From the NCBI GenBank assembly GCA_965226755.1, contig CBDDDT010000005.1, positions 310,001-374,000 of the forward strand: a stretch of DNA of 64,000 bases, given 5' to 3'. Below, piece after piece: positions 37,022-45,698 of the stretch (position 1 is the first letter of the stretch; each line of letters begins with the position of its first letter). The position numbers and the translations under genes were made by a program. The stretch comes from Bog-113 sp965226755. GTDB taxonomy: Bacteria; Acidobacteriota; Terriglobia; Bryobacterales; Bryobacteraceae. The notes beneath the pieces are model-generated. The model ran no database searches, was not told where the DNA came from, and saw nothing but the letters and a program-made list of their open reading frames with translations.

Positions 37022-38913
37022 GGCTTGGGTGGGCTCTTCGCATCATACCGCGACCCGTCCGGCGCATTCACCCGCCCCCGCAGGGCCTCATCAATCGACA
37101 CATGGTTCTTCTCCAGCGTCTCCCCCACGGTCTGATCCAGCCCGACCCGCGCGTGCGCGTACGCCCCCAGCGCGGCCACCTCGCTCGTCTCCGCCACGAC
37201 CAGGTTCCGCTGCACGACGATCAAATTATTGAACGTCGAAGTCCCCAGCGAAAACTTGCGCTGCTCCATCTCCAGCAGCTTTTCCTGCAGCTTGCGCGTA
37301 TCGAGCGCCGCCGCATAGCGCGCGCGCGCCTGCCGCAGCGCCACCACCTGGTTCGAAAGGTCCACCACGATCTGGTTCATACTCCGTTCCGTGATGACCT
37401 CGGTCTGGCGCAATTGCAGCTGGTCGACCCCGTAATCGCCCTGGTTGATCCGGTTGTGAACCGATGCCTGCAGATAAGCCCCCGCGCGCTGGTTCGGGAA
37501 GTCGCGGCGGAACACCTGTCCGAACGCCGCGCCCAGGCCGCCCACGAAGTACGCATCGGGCCGCACGCCATCCACCGTCTGCGCGGTTCCGGTGAGCCCG
37601 CTGTCATAGGCTTGGGCGAAACCGGTGAGTTGGGGCAGGATCCCGTTGGCCGTGCCTAGCGCGGAAACCTGCGCGTTCGCAAAGCGCGTCCTGGCCGCGG
37701 AGACGTCGGGCCGCTTCGCCATGGCCGTCGCCACCAGCGCGCGCAAAGGCGGCAGATCGTCCGTTTCGGGGACTTGAATCGAATCCAGCGGCACGATCCC
37801 CGCCGCGTCCAACACGTCGTCTTCCATGCCGTTGCGGCTCAGCATATTTTTCAGCAGGCTCTCCTGCCCGGCCACGGCCGCCTGCGCGATCGACAGCTCC
37901 TGCCGGCGCGTCGCCACTTCGGCTTGCGCGCGGTAAATGTCCACACGCGCGATCGCGCCGATTCCGATCTCCGTGTGGGTGTCCTCATAGAATTTCTGAG
38001 CCACATCGAGCGCGTGCTGCCTGGCCGCGACGCTTTCGGTATCGGCCACCAGTTCCCAGTAGCTGTTCAGAACGCCGGCCACCAAGTCCAGAAGCTGGGA
38101 TCGAAACGTCTCCCGCGACGCCGTGGCGTTGGTCCTCGCGACGCGGATGAAGCGGCTGTTCACGCCCGTCCCGAAGCCGTTCAGGAAGTTATGCTGCGCG
38201 TAAAAGTAGAGCCGGGGCGCCACCGAGGGATTCAGATAATCGGTCGGCGTATTCTCGGACAGATAGGATTCGCGCTGATAAAGCTGCACATACCCGCCTG
38301 TCAACAGCCCTTCCTGCAAGCTCGTGTTGTACTGGTGCGACGTGTCCACCAGCGCCGCGGTCTGGCTCTGCACGGTGTTCGATTGCGGATACGTCTGGTG
38401 CGAGAAGAGCGTCGTGTTCTGCACCACCGGGTCCAAGTTGGCGGTTACGGGCCCGATCTGCGCCACCACGGCATTGCCGCCGGACGCTCCGTTACTGCCT
38501 CCGTTGCTCGCCAGCCCGGCCGCGGCTTGGCTGCCGGAAATTCCCTGCCCGCTCGCCACCGTGCCCACCTGGGAGCTTCCGCTCGTCACTCCGCGCAGCA
38601 CCCCGCCCGCTTCGGCGCGCTCCACGGCCCAATCCGCCAGCAGAGGCGCGTACCGGTCCACCTCGAGATCCAGGTTGTTTTCCACCGCCAGCGCAATGGC
38701 GTCCTGCACCGTCAGGTACAGCTTGCCCCCGCGAATCAATCGGCGGATGCGATCGGAGTTGCGAAGCCGTACCGGCGCCGTCGAAGGCGCTTCATAAGGA
38801 CGCAGCAGAACCGTCCCCGCGGGCCGCTCCACCGAAACGGCGGATTGCTGCGCGGCGGCCGGAAAAGCCAGACTGCCCGCGATGACGCATCGAAGAAGAC
38901 GTTGTCCTCGCAT
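37012..38913 (-). CDS. TolC-family outer-membrane efflux protein
   Basis: A 633-residue outer-membrane factor with a signal peptide (LLRCVIAGSLAFPAAAQQ). The early block LTVQDAIALAVENNLDLEVD is the OEP domain start. A Gly/Ser-rich insertion of about 50 residues (SGSSQVGTVASGQGISGS) follows, then two long helical hairpin repeats, e.g. GVLNSYWELVADTESVAARQ and MNQIVVDLSNQVVALRQARA. Residues near FSLGTSTFNNLIVVQRNL match the second OEP repeat. It is longer than E. coli TolC because of the N-terminal region. It is second in a tandem pair (gap 9 bases). Its TAG stop is formed by bases 8-10 of tRNA-Cys. Confidence 0.9.
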   Translation of the reverse strand: MRGQRLLRCVIAGSLAFPAAAQQSAVSVERPAGTVLLRPYEAPSTAPVRLRNSDRIRRLIRGGKLYLTVQDAIALAVENNLDLEVDRYAPLLADWAVERAEAGGVLRGVTSGSSQVGTVASGQGISGSQAAAGLASNGGSNGASGGNAVVAQIGPVTANLDPVVQNTTLFSHQTYPQSNTVQSQTAALVDTSHQYNTSLQEGLLTGGYVQLYQRESYLSENTPTDYLNPSVAPRLYFYAQHNFLNGFGTGVNSRFIRVARTNATASRETFRSQLLDLVAGVLNSYWELVADTESVAARQHALDVAQKFYEDTHTEIGIGAIARVDIYRAQAEVATRRQELSIAQAAVAGQESLLKNMLSRNGMEDDVLDAAGIVPLDSIQVPETDDLPPLRALVATAMAKRPDVSAARTRFANAQVSALGTANGILPQLTGFAQAYDSGLTGTAQTVDGVRPDAYFVGGLGAAFGQVFRRDFPNQRAGAYLQASVHNRINQGDYGVDQLQLRQTEVITERSMNQIVVDLSNQVVALRQARARYAAALDTRKLQEKLLEMEQRKFSLGTSTFNNLIVVQRNLVVAETSEVAALGAYAHARVGLDQTVGETLEKNHVSIDEALRGRVNAPDGSRYDAKSPPKPAR

Positions 38914-38922
38914 GCCGTTCCT

Positions 38923-40827
38923 TTACTTCCCCGCGTCCGGAACGGAATCCGGGATGACGGATTGCCGCAGAACCTGCCCCGACGCCGCTTCCGCCATCGA
39001 GATGCCATTCACGTCGAGCGTCGCGCCGATCGCATCTTCAAACGCCAGCCGCGCGTGCGTGTAGTTGGCCATCGACTGCACCTCCGCGCTCTGGTCGGCC
39101 GTCAGGTCGCGCTCGGCTGAAATCACCAGATTAATGTCCGAGACCCCCGACTGATACCGCGACTGTTCCGCTTGCAGCGTCTGCTCCGCGAGCGTCCTCG
39201 TTCCCACCGCGGTCTCATACCTTGACCGCGCCTGGTTCAGCCCGATCACCGCGTTCTTGACATCCACCCGAACCTGGTTCACCGCGCGCTGAAGCTGCAG
39301 TTGCGCCTGGCGAAGCTGCAATTGATCCGTTACGTAGTCGGCCTGCGCGGCCCGGTTCCGCAATGGAATGTTCAGCGAGAAGCCCGCCGTGTAGTTAGGG
39401 AAATTGCGGCGGAAAATCTGGCCCAATAGGTTGTCGTATCCACCCACGAAGTAAGGGTCGGGGGCGCCGCCCGAGCCGTTGTAGGTCGGGTTCACCGGAC
39501 CCGTCAAGGCATTATTAGTCAGCTCGACGAAGGATTGCAGGGTAGGCAGCAGACTGTTCTTACTTCCCGCCAGGTTAATGAGGCTGCTCTGCAGATTGAT
39601 CCGCGTCTGCTCCAGATCGGGCCGGTTGAGCAGCGCGTCCTGGATCAGTTCCTTCGCCGGCTTCAGATCTTCCGTGGCAGGCACTTTGATCGAATCGAGC
39701 GGCACGATATGCACGTCGTCCAGCCACGGGCTGGCCACCCCGTTCCGGCTCAGAGCATTCTTCAGGATTGTCTCCTGCTGGGCCACGTTGGTCTGCGAAA
39801 TCAGCAGGTCTTCTTTGCTGGAGGAGACCTCGGCCGCGCTGCGCGTTAGTTCGATCGACGCGAGCGCGCCCGCCGCCACGCGCACCTTGTTGTCTTCCAG
39901 CAGCTTCTGCGCGGTGGCGAGCGCCTGCTGCTGAATCCGCATTCCCTCGTTGAAACTGACCAGATCCCAATACAGGCTCAGAATCGCGGAAACAGTCGTC
40001 ATCACCTGCCGCTTCAACTGCAATGACGATACTTTGACGTTGTTCTTGGCCACCCGGATGTTGCGGTTGTTGACGCCCACGCTCAGGCCTTGCAGCAGGT
40101 TCTGCGTGAAATAAAAGTCCAGGTAACCGGTGGTGGCCGGATTGATCAGGTTGTCCGGACTGTTCACGAGGCTATGCGAGCTGTAGTAAGTGAGCTGCAC
40201 GTTGGTGCCGGTAATGAATGACTGCCCGTAGCCGAACTGATAAGTGCGGGAATCGTTGGTAAGGGCCGTGGTGTCGCTGAGGAGCGTGTTGCTGAGCGGT
40301 GACGTTGTGTGGGAAAAGTTTCCATACGCGAACAGATACGGATCCAGATTCGGCGGCGTGGGGCCGATCTGAATCACGATGCCGCCGCCCGAACCCACGC
40401 CCGCGCCGCCGGCCAGCCCGTTGGTGTTGACGCTGACGCCGCTCAAACTCACGCTGACCGGCCCCGGAGCGAGCGGCGTATCGACGCTCCGCAGAAACCC
40501 GCCGCCTTCAGCCCGGCGCTGCACTTCGCGCGCCAGCAGCGGCCCGTAGCGCTGCACGGCGATGTCGAGGTTATTCTCCAGAACCAGCGCAATCACGTCT
40601 TCCTTGGAAAGGTAAAGGTTGCCGCCCCGCACCAGGCTCTCGAGCCGCGGAGTGTTCGAGAGGCGCGCCGGCGAGACGACGCGCCTCTCAAAGTGGAACG
40701 GGCGCAGAGCCATGCCGATCACCGGCACCGGCTTCGGCTCGTCGATCCGCACTTCGGAAGATTGGGAATACAGCGGCGCGGTCGCGACAGCGCAGAGCAC
40801 TGCCCATGCAAGAGGAGTTCGCTTCAT
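38923..40827 (-). CDS. TolC-family outer-membrane efflux protein
   Basis: A 634-residue paralogue of the gene downstream. It has a signal peptide (LAWAVLCAVATAPLYSQ), the opening YLSKEDVIALVLENNLDIAV, and a Gly-rich insertion (GLAGGAGVGSGGGIVIQIGP). Two OEP repeats follow, including VSAILSLYWDLVSFNEGMRI and VNQVRVDVKNAVIGLNQARS. The block YQSGVSDINLVISAERDLTA closes the second repeat. It starts the two-gene unit. No inner-membrane pump or periplasmic adaptor gene is in the unit. Both TolCs probably serve export systems encoded elsewhere, for example orphan permeases, which is inference. Confidence 0.9.
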   Translation of the reverse strand: MKRTPLAWAVLCAVATAPLYSQSSEVRIDEPKPVPVIGMALRPFHFERRVVSPARLSNTPRLESLVRGGNLYLSKEDVIALVLENNLDIAVQRYGPLLAREVQRRAEGGGFLRSVDTPLAPGPVSVSLSGVSVNTNGLAGGAGVGSGGGIVIQIGPTPPNLDPYLFAYGNFSHTTSPLSNTLLSDTTALTNDSRTYQFGYGQSFITGTNVQLTYYSSHSLVNSPDNLINPATTGYLDFYFTQNLLQGLSVGVNNRNIRVAKNNVKVSSLQLKRQVMTTVSAILSLYWDLVSFNEGMRIQQQALATAQKLLEDNKVRVAAGALASIELTRSAAEVSSSKEDLLISQTNVAQQETILKNALSRNGVASPWLDDVHIVPLDSIKVPATEDLKPAKELIQDALLNRPDLEQTRINLQSSLINLAGSKNSLLPTLQSFVELTNNALTGPVNPTYNGSGGAPDPYFVGGYDNLLGQIFRRNFPNYTAGFSLNIPLRNRAAQADYVTDQLQLRQAQLQLQRAVNQVRVDVKNAVIGLNQARSRYETAVGTRTLAEQTLQAEQSRYQSGVSDINLVISAERDLTADQSAEVQSMANYTHARLAFEDAIGATLDVNGISMAEAASGQVLRQSVIPDSVPDAGK

Positions 40828-40873
40828 GCTCTTTTGGTTGCCCTCCTAAGCGCAATCCGGCGGCCACTGGAAA

Positions 40874-40899
40874 CCGCCCAATCATGCGCGATTGGCGGG
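40874..40899. other. Strong bulged hairpin between divergent TolC and MFS genes
   Basis: CCGCCCAATC (40874-40883) can pair with GATTGGCGGG (40890-40899) over nine base pairs with one bulged C and a six-base loop. It lies between the divergent starts at 40827 and 40979. It could be a protein-binding dyad or a leader structure. No T-run follows. Confidence 0.35.
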
Positions 40900-40924
40900 C
40901 CCTCTGCTGATCTCTTGTTCGGTT

Positions 40925-40954
40925 TTGGGAATGCCTGTCCGCTCCCGATACAAT
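40925..40954 (+). promoter_or_regulatory. Candidate sigma-70 promoter of the MFS gene
   Basis: TTGGGA (40925-40930) and TACAAT (40949-40954) match the -35 and -10 boxes at 4/6 and 5/6, separated by 18 bases. Transcription would start near 40961, about 18 bases before the GTG start at 40979. Confidence 0.4.
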
Positions 40955-40978
40955 GCGCTGCGATAAGATGACGCCCGA

Positions 40979-42226
40979 GTGGCTGCGGCATCCACAGTGC
41001 GGACTCGGCCGGCGCGCCTCACGCGGGAGCAATGGATTTTGCTGCTGCTGCTCGTCGTTTCCATCGGGATCAACTATGTGGACCGCGGAACCCTTTCCGT
41101 GGGCCAGGGCGCGATCACGCGCGAGTTGAAGATCGACCCCGCGCGTCTGGGATTGATCTTCTCCGCCTTCTTCTGGACCTATGCGTCCTTGCAGATCTTC
41201 TCCGGCATGCTGGTGGACCGCTTCCCGGTGAGTTGGGTGTATGGAGCGGGATACCTGCTGTGGTCGGTCGCCATGGGCCTCACCGGAATTGCCGGCGGTC
41301 TCGGGTCCTTGCTGGTGCTGAGGATGCTCCTGGGCGCGGGCGAATCGGTTTCGTACCCCGCGTATTCCCGAATTTTGGCCGCCAGCTTCCGGGAGGAGCA
41401 GCGCGGGCTGGCGAACGCCTTGATCGATGCCGGTTCGAAGTTGGGACCCGCGGTCGGCGTGCTGGCGGGCGGCTTGGCCATGGAGCGCTGGGGCTGGCGC
41501 GCTTTCTTCGTGGGCATGGGCGCGGCCAGCCTGCTCTGGCTGCTTCCGTGGATGAGATACGCTCCCGCGGTCGCCGCCTCATGCGAGAGGCCCGGCGCGA
41601 ACGCTCCCACCGTGCTGCGGATCCTCCGCCGCCGCGCAGCCTGGGGAACGTTTCTGGGCCTGATGTGCAGCAATTACGCGTGGTACTTCATGGTCTTCTG
41701 GCTGCCGCCTTACTTCGAAAATGAGCGGCACTTGTCGCATCACGACATGTCGATCCTCGGCTCCGCGCCGTTCTGGGGCGTCGCCGCCACCTCCATCTTC
41801 GGGGGCTGGTTCTCTGACCGGCTCATCGCGCGCGGTTACCCAGCGAACCTGGTGCGCAAGACAGCGACCGTCTCCGGATTGCTGCTCGCCACTCTCATGC
41901 TGCCCGCCATGCTCGTGCGGCAGAACGCGCTTTCCATGGTGCTGCTGACCGTGGCGTGCGCCAGTTTCGGATTCTTCAGCTCCAACGTGTGGGCCATCAC
42001 CCAGACGCTGGCCGGTCCGCACGCGGCGGGAAAATGGACCGGCATTCAGAACGCGCTGGGGAATCTGCCCGGCATGGCCGGTCTCTGGTTCACGGGATGG
42101 GTCATTCAAACTACCGGCCGCTACTTCATGGCTTTCGTGATCGCTTGCGGATTCTTAGTGGTCGGCGCGTTCAGTTTCGCCGTGATCGTGCGGAGAGTGG
42201 AGCCGGTCGATTGGTCCGTTCCATGA
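40979..42226 (+). CDS. MFS transporter, anion:cation symporter-like
   Basis: A 415-residue inner-membrane carrier with about twelve helices. The N-terminal NYVDRGTLSVGQGAITREL and LVDRFPVSWVYGAGYLLWSV are typical of the ACS family (hexuronate, glucarate and phosphate-type solutes). The mid-loop GAGESVSYPAYSRILAASF matches the fifth-helix signature. The C-terminal half has GWFSDRLIARGYPANLVRKT and PGMAGLWFTGWVIQTTGRYF. The start is GTG at 40979, the only in-frame option close to the first helix. The substrate is not readable. It is divergent from the tolC pair and 43 bases upstream of the alanine dehydrogenase gene, perhaps in one unit with it. Confidence 0.88.
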   Translation: MAAASTVRTRPARLTREQWILLLLLVVSIGINYVDRGTLSVGQGAITRELKIDPARLGLIFSAFFWTYASLQIFSGMLVDRFPVSWVYGAGYLLWSVAMGLTGIAGGLGSLLVLRMLLGAGESVSYPAYSRILAASFREEQRGLANALIDAGSKLGPAVGVLAGGLAMERWGWRAFFVGMGAASLLWLLPWMRYAPAVAASCERPGANAPTVLRILRRRAAWGTFLGLMCSNYAWYFMVFWLPPYFENERHLSHHDMSILGSAPFWGVAATSIFGGWFSDRLIARGYPANLVRKTATVSGLLLATLMLPAMLVRQNALSMVLLTVACASFGFFSSNVWAITQTLAGPHAAGKWTGIQNALGNLPGMAGLWFTGWVIQTTGRYFMAFVIACGFLVVGAFSFAVIVRRVEPVDWSVP

Positions 42227-42269
42227 ACCGCTCCTGGGGCCGGCTTCATGTCACCATAGAGTCACCCCT

Positions 42270-43397
42270 ATGATCATTGGCGTTCCAAAAGAGGTCAAAG
42301 ACCACGAAGCACGTGTGGCTCTGGTGCCCAGCGGAGTTACCGCTCTGCGCGAGGCCGGCCACGAAGTAATTGTTCAGTCCACCGCGGGAGAAGGCAGCGC
42401 CCATCCGGATAGCGACTATGCATCCGCCGGCGCCACGCTCGTCGATAGCGCCGCGGAAGTTTGGCGCAAAGCCGATCTCGTCGTCAAAGTCAAAGAGCCG
42501 CAGGTTTCCGAATACGGCTTTCTTCGTCCCGGACTGACCCTGTTCACCTACCTGCATCTGGCCCCGCTGCCCGAATTGACCGCGCGGCTGCTCGCCTCGA
42601 AAACCACCGGCATCGCTTACGAGACCATCGTGGAGCGCGACGGATCGCTGCCCTTGCTTACGCCGATGAGCGAAGTGGCCGGCCGCATGGCCGTGCAGGT
42701 GGGCGCCCAGTATCTGGAAGCGCCCAACGGCGGCCGCGGCCTGCTGCTCGGGGGCGTGCCCGGCGTCGCCCCGGCCAACGTGGTGATTCTGGGCGGCGGA
42801 GTGGTGGGAACCAACGCGGCCAAAATCGCTTTGGGCATGGGCGCGCGCGTCAGCATCATCGACCGCAATCTGAACCGCCTGCGCGAATTGGACGACATCT
42901 TCGCCGGGCGCGGTTTGCGGACCCTGGCGTCCAACACCTGGACCATCACCGAAACCTTGCGGCACTCCGATCTGGTGATCGGCGCGGTGCTGATTCCCGG
43001 CGCTTCGGCCCCGCGTCTGGTGCGCGCTTCGATGATCGCCAACATGCGCCGCGGCTCCGTCGTCGTGGACGTCGCGATCGATCAAGGCGGCTGCTTCGAA
43101 ACCAGCCACGCGACCACCCATACCGACCCGGTGTATTTCGTCGACGGCGTCTTGCACTATTGCGTCTCCAATATGCCCGCCGCCGTGCCGAACACCTCCA
43201 CCTTGGCGCTGACCAACGCGACTTTCCCTTACCTGACCGCGCTGGCGAACAAGGGCATTGAGCGCGCGGTCGACGAAATGCCCGGCTTGCGCGCAGGCGT
43301 CAATACGTTCAACGGCTACATCACTTACCCCGCCGTGGCGAGCTCGCAAAACCGCGAATGCCGGGACTTGGCGAGCCTCATCGGAGTCGCCGCGTGA
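42270..43397 (+). CDS. ald: Alanine dehydrogenase
   Basis: Ald interconverts L-alanine and pyruvate plus ammonium with NAD. The 375-residue protein starts MIIGVPKEVKDHEARVALVP. Catalytic Lys is in VVKVKEPQ and His in LFTYLHLAPLP. The NAD site is VVILGGGVVGTNAAKIALGM, with Asp closing the next strand in VSIIDRN. Asp in DVAIDQGGCFETS is the second catalytic acid. Length and motifs are standard. Its TGA overlaps the GTG start of the acyl-CoA dehydrogenase gene (GTGA), so the two are coupled, an unusual pairing. Confidence 0.97.
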   Translation: MIIGVPKEVKDHEARVALVPSGVTALREAGHEVIVQSTAGEGSAHPDSDYASAGATLVDSAAEVWRKADLVVKVKEPQVSEYGFLRPGLTLFTYLHLAPLPELTARLLASKTTGIAYETIVERDGSLPLLTPMSEVAGRMAVQVGAQYLEAPNGGRGLLLGGVPGVAPANVVILGGGVVGTNAAKIALGMGARVSIIDRNLNRLRELDDIFAGRGLRTLASNTWTITETLRHSDLVIGAVLIPGASAPRLVRASMIANMRRGSVVVDVAIDQGGCFETSHATTHTDPVYFVDGVLHYCVSNMPAAVPNTSTLALTNATFPYLTALANKGIERAVDEMPGLRAGVNTFNGYITYPAVASSQNRECRDLASLIGVAA

Positions 43398-44563
43398 CCG
43401 CCGCTCTCGAAACCGGCGCGCCGCCGCCGCTCACCTCGCTCAATGAAGAGGAGCGCATGTTTCGCGCCCAGGTGCGCCAGTTCGCCCGCGAGCAAATCGC
43501 TCCCCACGTGCGCGAGATGGATGAGCACTCCAAATTTCGACCGGAACTGCTGAAGCAGTTGTTTGAGCTCGGGCTCATGGGCATCGAGATTCCGGAGGAG
43601 TACGGCGGACAAGGCGGCTCGTTTTTCCAGTGCGTGCTGGCCGTCGAGGAGCTCTCCGCGGTGGATCCTTCCGCGGGCGTGATCGTGGATGTGCAGAACA
43701 CCATCGTGAACAACGCCATACTCCGCTGGGCTACGGAGAGTCAGAAACGCAAGTACCTGCCGCTGCTGGCGCGCGACCACGTCGGCTGCTACGCGCTCTC
43801 GGAAGCATCATCCGGCTCGGATGCGTTTGCGCTGGCTACCCAGGCTTCCGATCAGGGCGATCATTTCCTGCTGACCGGCCGGAAGCTCTGGATCAGCAAC
43901 GCCGCCGAAGGCGCGGTCTTTCTCCTGTTCGCCAACGCCAACCCGGCGGCGGGTTATCGCGGCATCACCGCGTTCCTGATCGAACGTGATTTCCCGGGGT
44001 TCCAGGTGGGCCGGAAAGAAGACAAGCTCGGGCTCCGTGCTTCTTCGACCTGCGAATTGATCCTGGACAACTGCCGCGTGTCCCGCGAAAACGTGCTCGG
44101 CGAAGTGGGCAAAGGCTACAAGATCGCGATCGAGACGCTCAATGAGGGACGCATCGCCATCGGCGCCCAGATGATCGGGCTGGCGCGCGGGGCGCATGAA
44201 CACGCCGTGGCGTACGCCCGGCAGCGGAAGCAGTTCGGGAAAACCATCAGCGAGTTCCAGGGCGTGCAGTTTCCGCTGGCGGCCATGGCGGCCGAGATCG
44301 AAGCGGCGCGGCTGCTGGTCTATAACGCCGCCCGTATGCGGGATGCCGGGCTTTCGTTCGTCACGGAAGCGGCCATGGCCAAGTACTTCTCCAGCGTTAT
44401 CGCCGAAAAGGCCGCTTCGCTCGCCATCGAAGTGTTCGGGGGAATCGGCATCACCAAGGACTGTCCCGCGGAAAAATTCTACCGCGACGTGAAGATCGGC
44501 CGCATTTACGAGGGCACCAGCAACATGCAATTAATGACCATCGGAAAGAAGCTATTTTCCTGA
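43394..44563 (+). CDS. Acyl-CoA dehydrogenase, short-chain type
   Basis: A 389-residue flavoprotein that introduces a trans-2,3 double bond in acyl-CoA. LTSLNEEERMFRAQVRQFAR opens the family. Further motifs are GCYALSEASSGSDAFALATQ (FAD/substrate), LWISNAAEGAVFLLFA and GLRASSTCELILDNC. The catalytic Glu is in IYEGTSNMQL, as in short-chain and short/branched enzymes. I chose GTG at 43394 because it overlaps the ald stop. An ATG 36 bases earlier would give an out-of-family leader. The coupling to ald suggests co-regulated amino acid or branched-chain use. Confidence 0.95.
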   Translation: MTAALETGAPPPLTSLNEEERMFRAQVRQFAREQIAPHVREMDEHSKFRPELLKQLFELGLMGIEIPEEYGGQGGSFFQCVLAVEELSAVDPSAGVIVDVQNTIVNNAILRWATESQKRKYLPLLARDHVGCYALSEASSGSDAFALATQASDQGDHFLLTGRKLWISNAAEGAVFLLFANANPAAGYRGITAFLIERDFPGFQVGRKEDKLGLRASSTCELILDNCRVSRENVLGEVGKGYKIAIETLNEGRIAIGAQMIGLARGAHEHAVAYARQRKQFGKTISEFQGVQFPLAAMAAEIEAARLLVYNAARMRDAGLSFVTEAAMAKYFSSVIAEKAASLAIEVFGGIGITKDCPAEKFYRDVKIGRIYEGTSNMQLMTIGKKLFS

Positions 44564-44612
44564 ACCGTAACCAGAACCGCCGCGTGGCGTCACAATAGGA
44601 GCAGTCTTCTCT

Positions 44613-45410
44613 ATGCGCAAGCTTTTCGTAATTCTAGCCGCCGCGGCGGCGTCCTGTTGGGCGGACACGTCGCCGGCCGCCGCGCCGGCGGTGGATCCCA
44701 GCGAGATCATCCGCAAGTTCGCCTCCCGCGAATCGTCATTCCTGAAGGCTCGCGAAAACTACACCTACCGCCAGACCGTGAAACTTCTGGAACTGGACGC
44801 GGATGGAAATCCGACCGGCGGGAAATACGAAATTGTCGAGGACGTCATCTTCACGCCCGACGGGAAACGCACCGAACACGTCGTCCGAGCGCCGCCCAAT
44901 ACGCTGAAGACGATCCTGCTGACGCCCGAAGACGAGCAGGATCTTCGGAACGTGCAGCCGTTCGTCCTCAATGCCGAAAGTATCGATAAATACGACGTCC
45001 ACTACATGGGCCGCGAAAAGGTGGACGAAATCGGATGTTACGTGTTCGCCGTCAAACCCAAGCAGCTAGTGAAAGGCGAGCGCTATTTCGAGGGGCAGAT
45101 CTGGGTGGACGACCGCGACCTGCAGATCGTGAAAACCTACGGCAAGGGCGTCGGCTATCAGAAAAAGCACTCCGATAACCAGTTCCCGAAGTTCGAGACT
45201 TACCGCGAGCAGATCGACGGGAAATACTGGTTCCCTACGTATACGTTCGCTAACGATACCTTGCACTTCCAATCCGGCCCGCAGCGGATCAAAATGACCG
45301 TGAAGTACGAGGACTACAAGCAGTTCAAGAGCGACGTCAACATCCAATACGGCGACGAAGTCGACAAGGATCAGAAGCCGGAGCCGCCCAAGCCGCAGCC
45401 GAAGCCCTGA
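44613..45410 (+). CDS. Secreted LolA-like/outer-membrane lipoprotein-sorting-like protein
   Basis: A 265-residue exported protein. A signal peptide (LFVILAAAAASCWADTS) is followed by KFASRESSFLKARENYTYRQ, an opening common among Acidobacterial secreted proteins with a LolA-like half-barrel. The central EIGCYVFAVKPKQLVKGERY and GQIWVDDRDLQIVKTYGKGV match the strand region of that fold. It ends in a Lys/Pro tail (KDQKPEPPKPQPKP). The role is not established; binding of a lipid or peptide is possible. It is followed 29 bases later by the CDGSH gene. Confidence 0.6.
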   Translation: MRKLFVILAAAAASCWADTSPAAAPAVDPSEIIRKFASRESSFLKARENYTYRQTVKLLELDADGNPTGGKYEIVEDVIFTPDGKRTEHVVRAPPNTLKTILLTPEDEQDLRNVQPFVLNAESIDKYDVHYMGREKVDEIGCYVFAVKPKQLVKGERYFEGQIWVDDRDLQIVKTYGKGVGYQKKHSDNQFPKFETYREQIDGKYWFPTYTFANDTLHFQSGPQRIKMTVKYEDYKQFKSDVNIQYGDEVDKDQKPEPPKPQPKP

Positions 45411-45439
45411 TCGGCAGCCGTGGGATAATCGGGCTTCTT

Positions 45440-45676
45440 ATGCCCGACACCCGAATCATGGTACTGAACGACGGATCGATCAAAATTGAAGGAGAGTTCG
45501 AAATCCTGGACCCGCAAGGAGCCGTGTTTGGCCTCGCGGGCCGCAAGAAGATTTCCTTGTGCCGCTGCGGAGCTTCCCTGAATAAGCCGTTTTGCGACGG
45601 ATCGCATGCCAAAATCGGGTTTCAGGATAAGGTGGTCGCGCGCGAGCTGCCTCCGCCCGCCGCGCCCAAGATCTAA
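45440..45676 (+). CDS. CDGSH iron-sulfur domain protein
   Basis: A 78-residue protein with one complete CDGSH motif, CRCGASLNKPFCDGSH, i.e. C-x-C-x2-S-x3-P-x-C-D-G-x-H. This binds a [2Fe-2S] cluster by three Cys and one His, as in mitoNEET-like proteins. The first 35 residues (KIEGEFEILDPQGAVFGLAG) are typical of bacterial small single-motif members. It is cytoplasmic and its partner is unknown. Its stop lies 22 bases from the convergent TPR gene. Confidence 0.95.
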   Translation: MPDTRIMVLNDGSIKIEGEFEILDPQGAVFGLAGRKKISLCRCGASLNKPFCDGSHAKIGFQDKVVARELPPPAAPKI

Positions 45677-45698
45677 GGAACGGACTTAAAAAGGAGGC

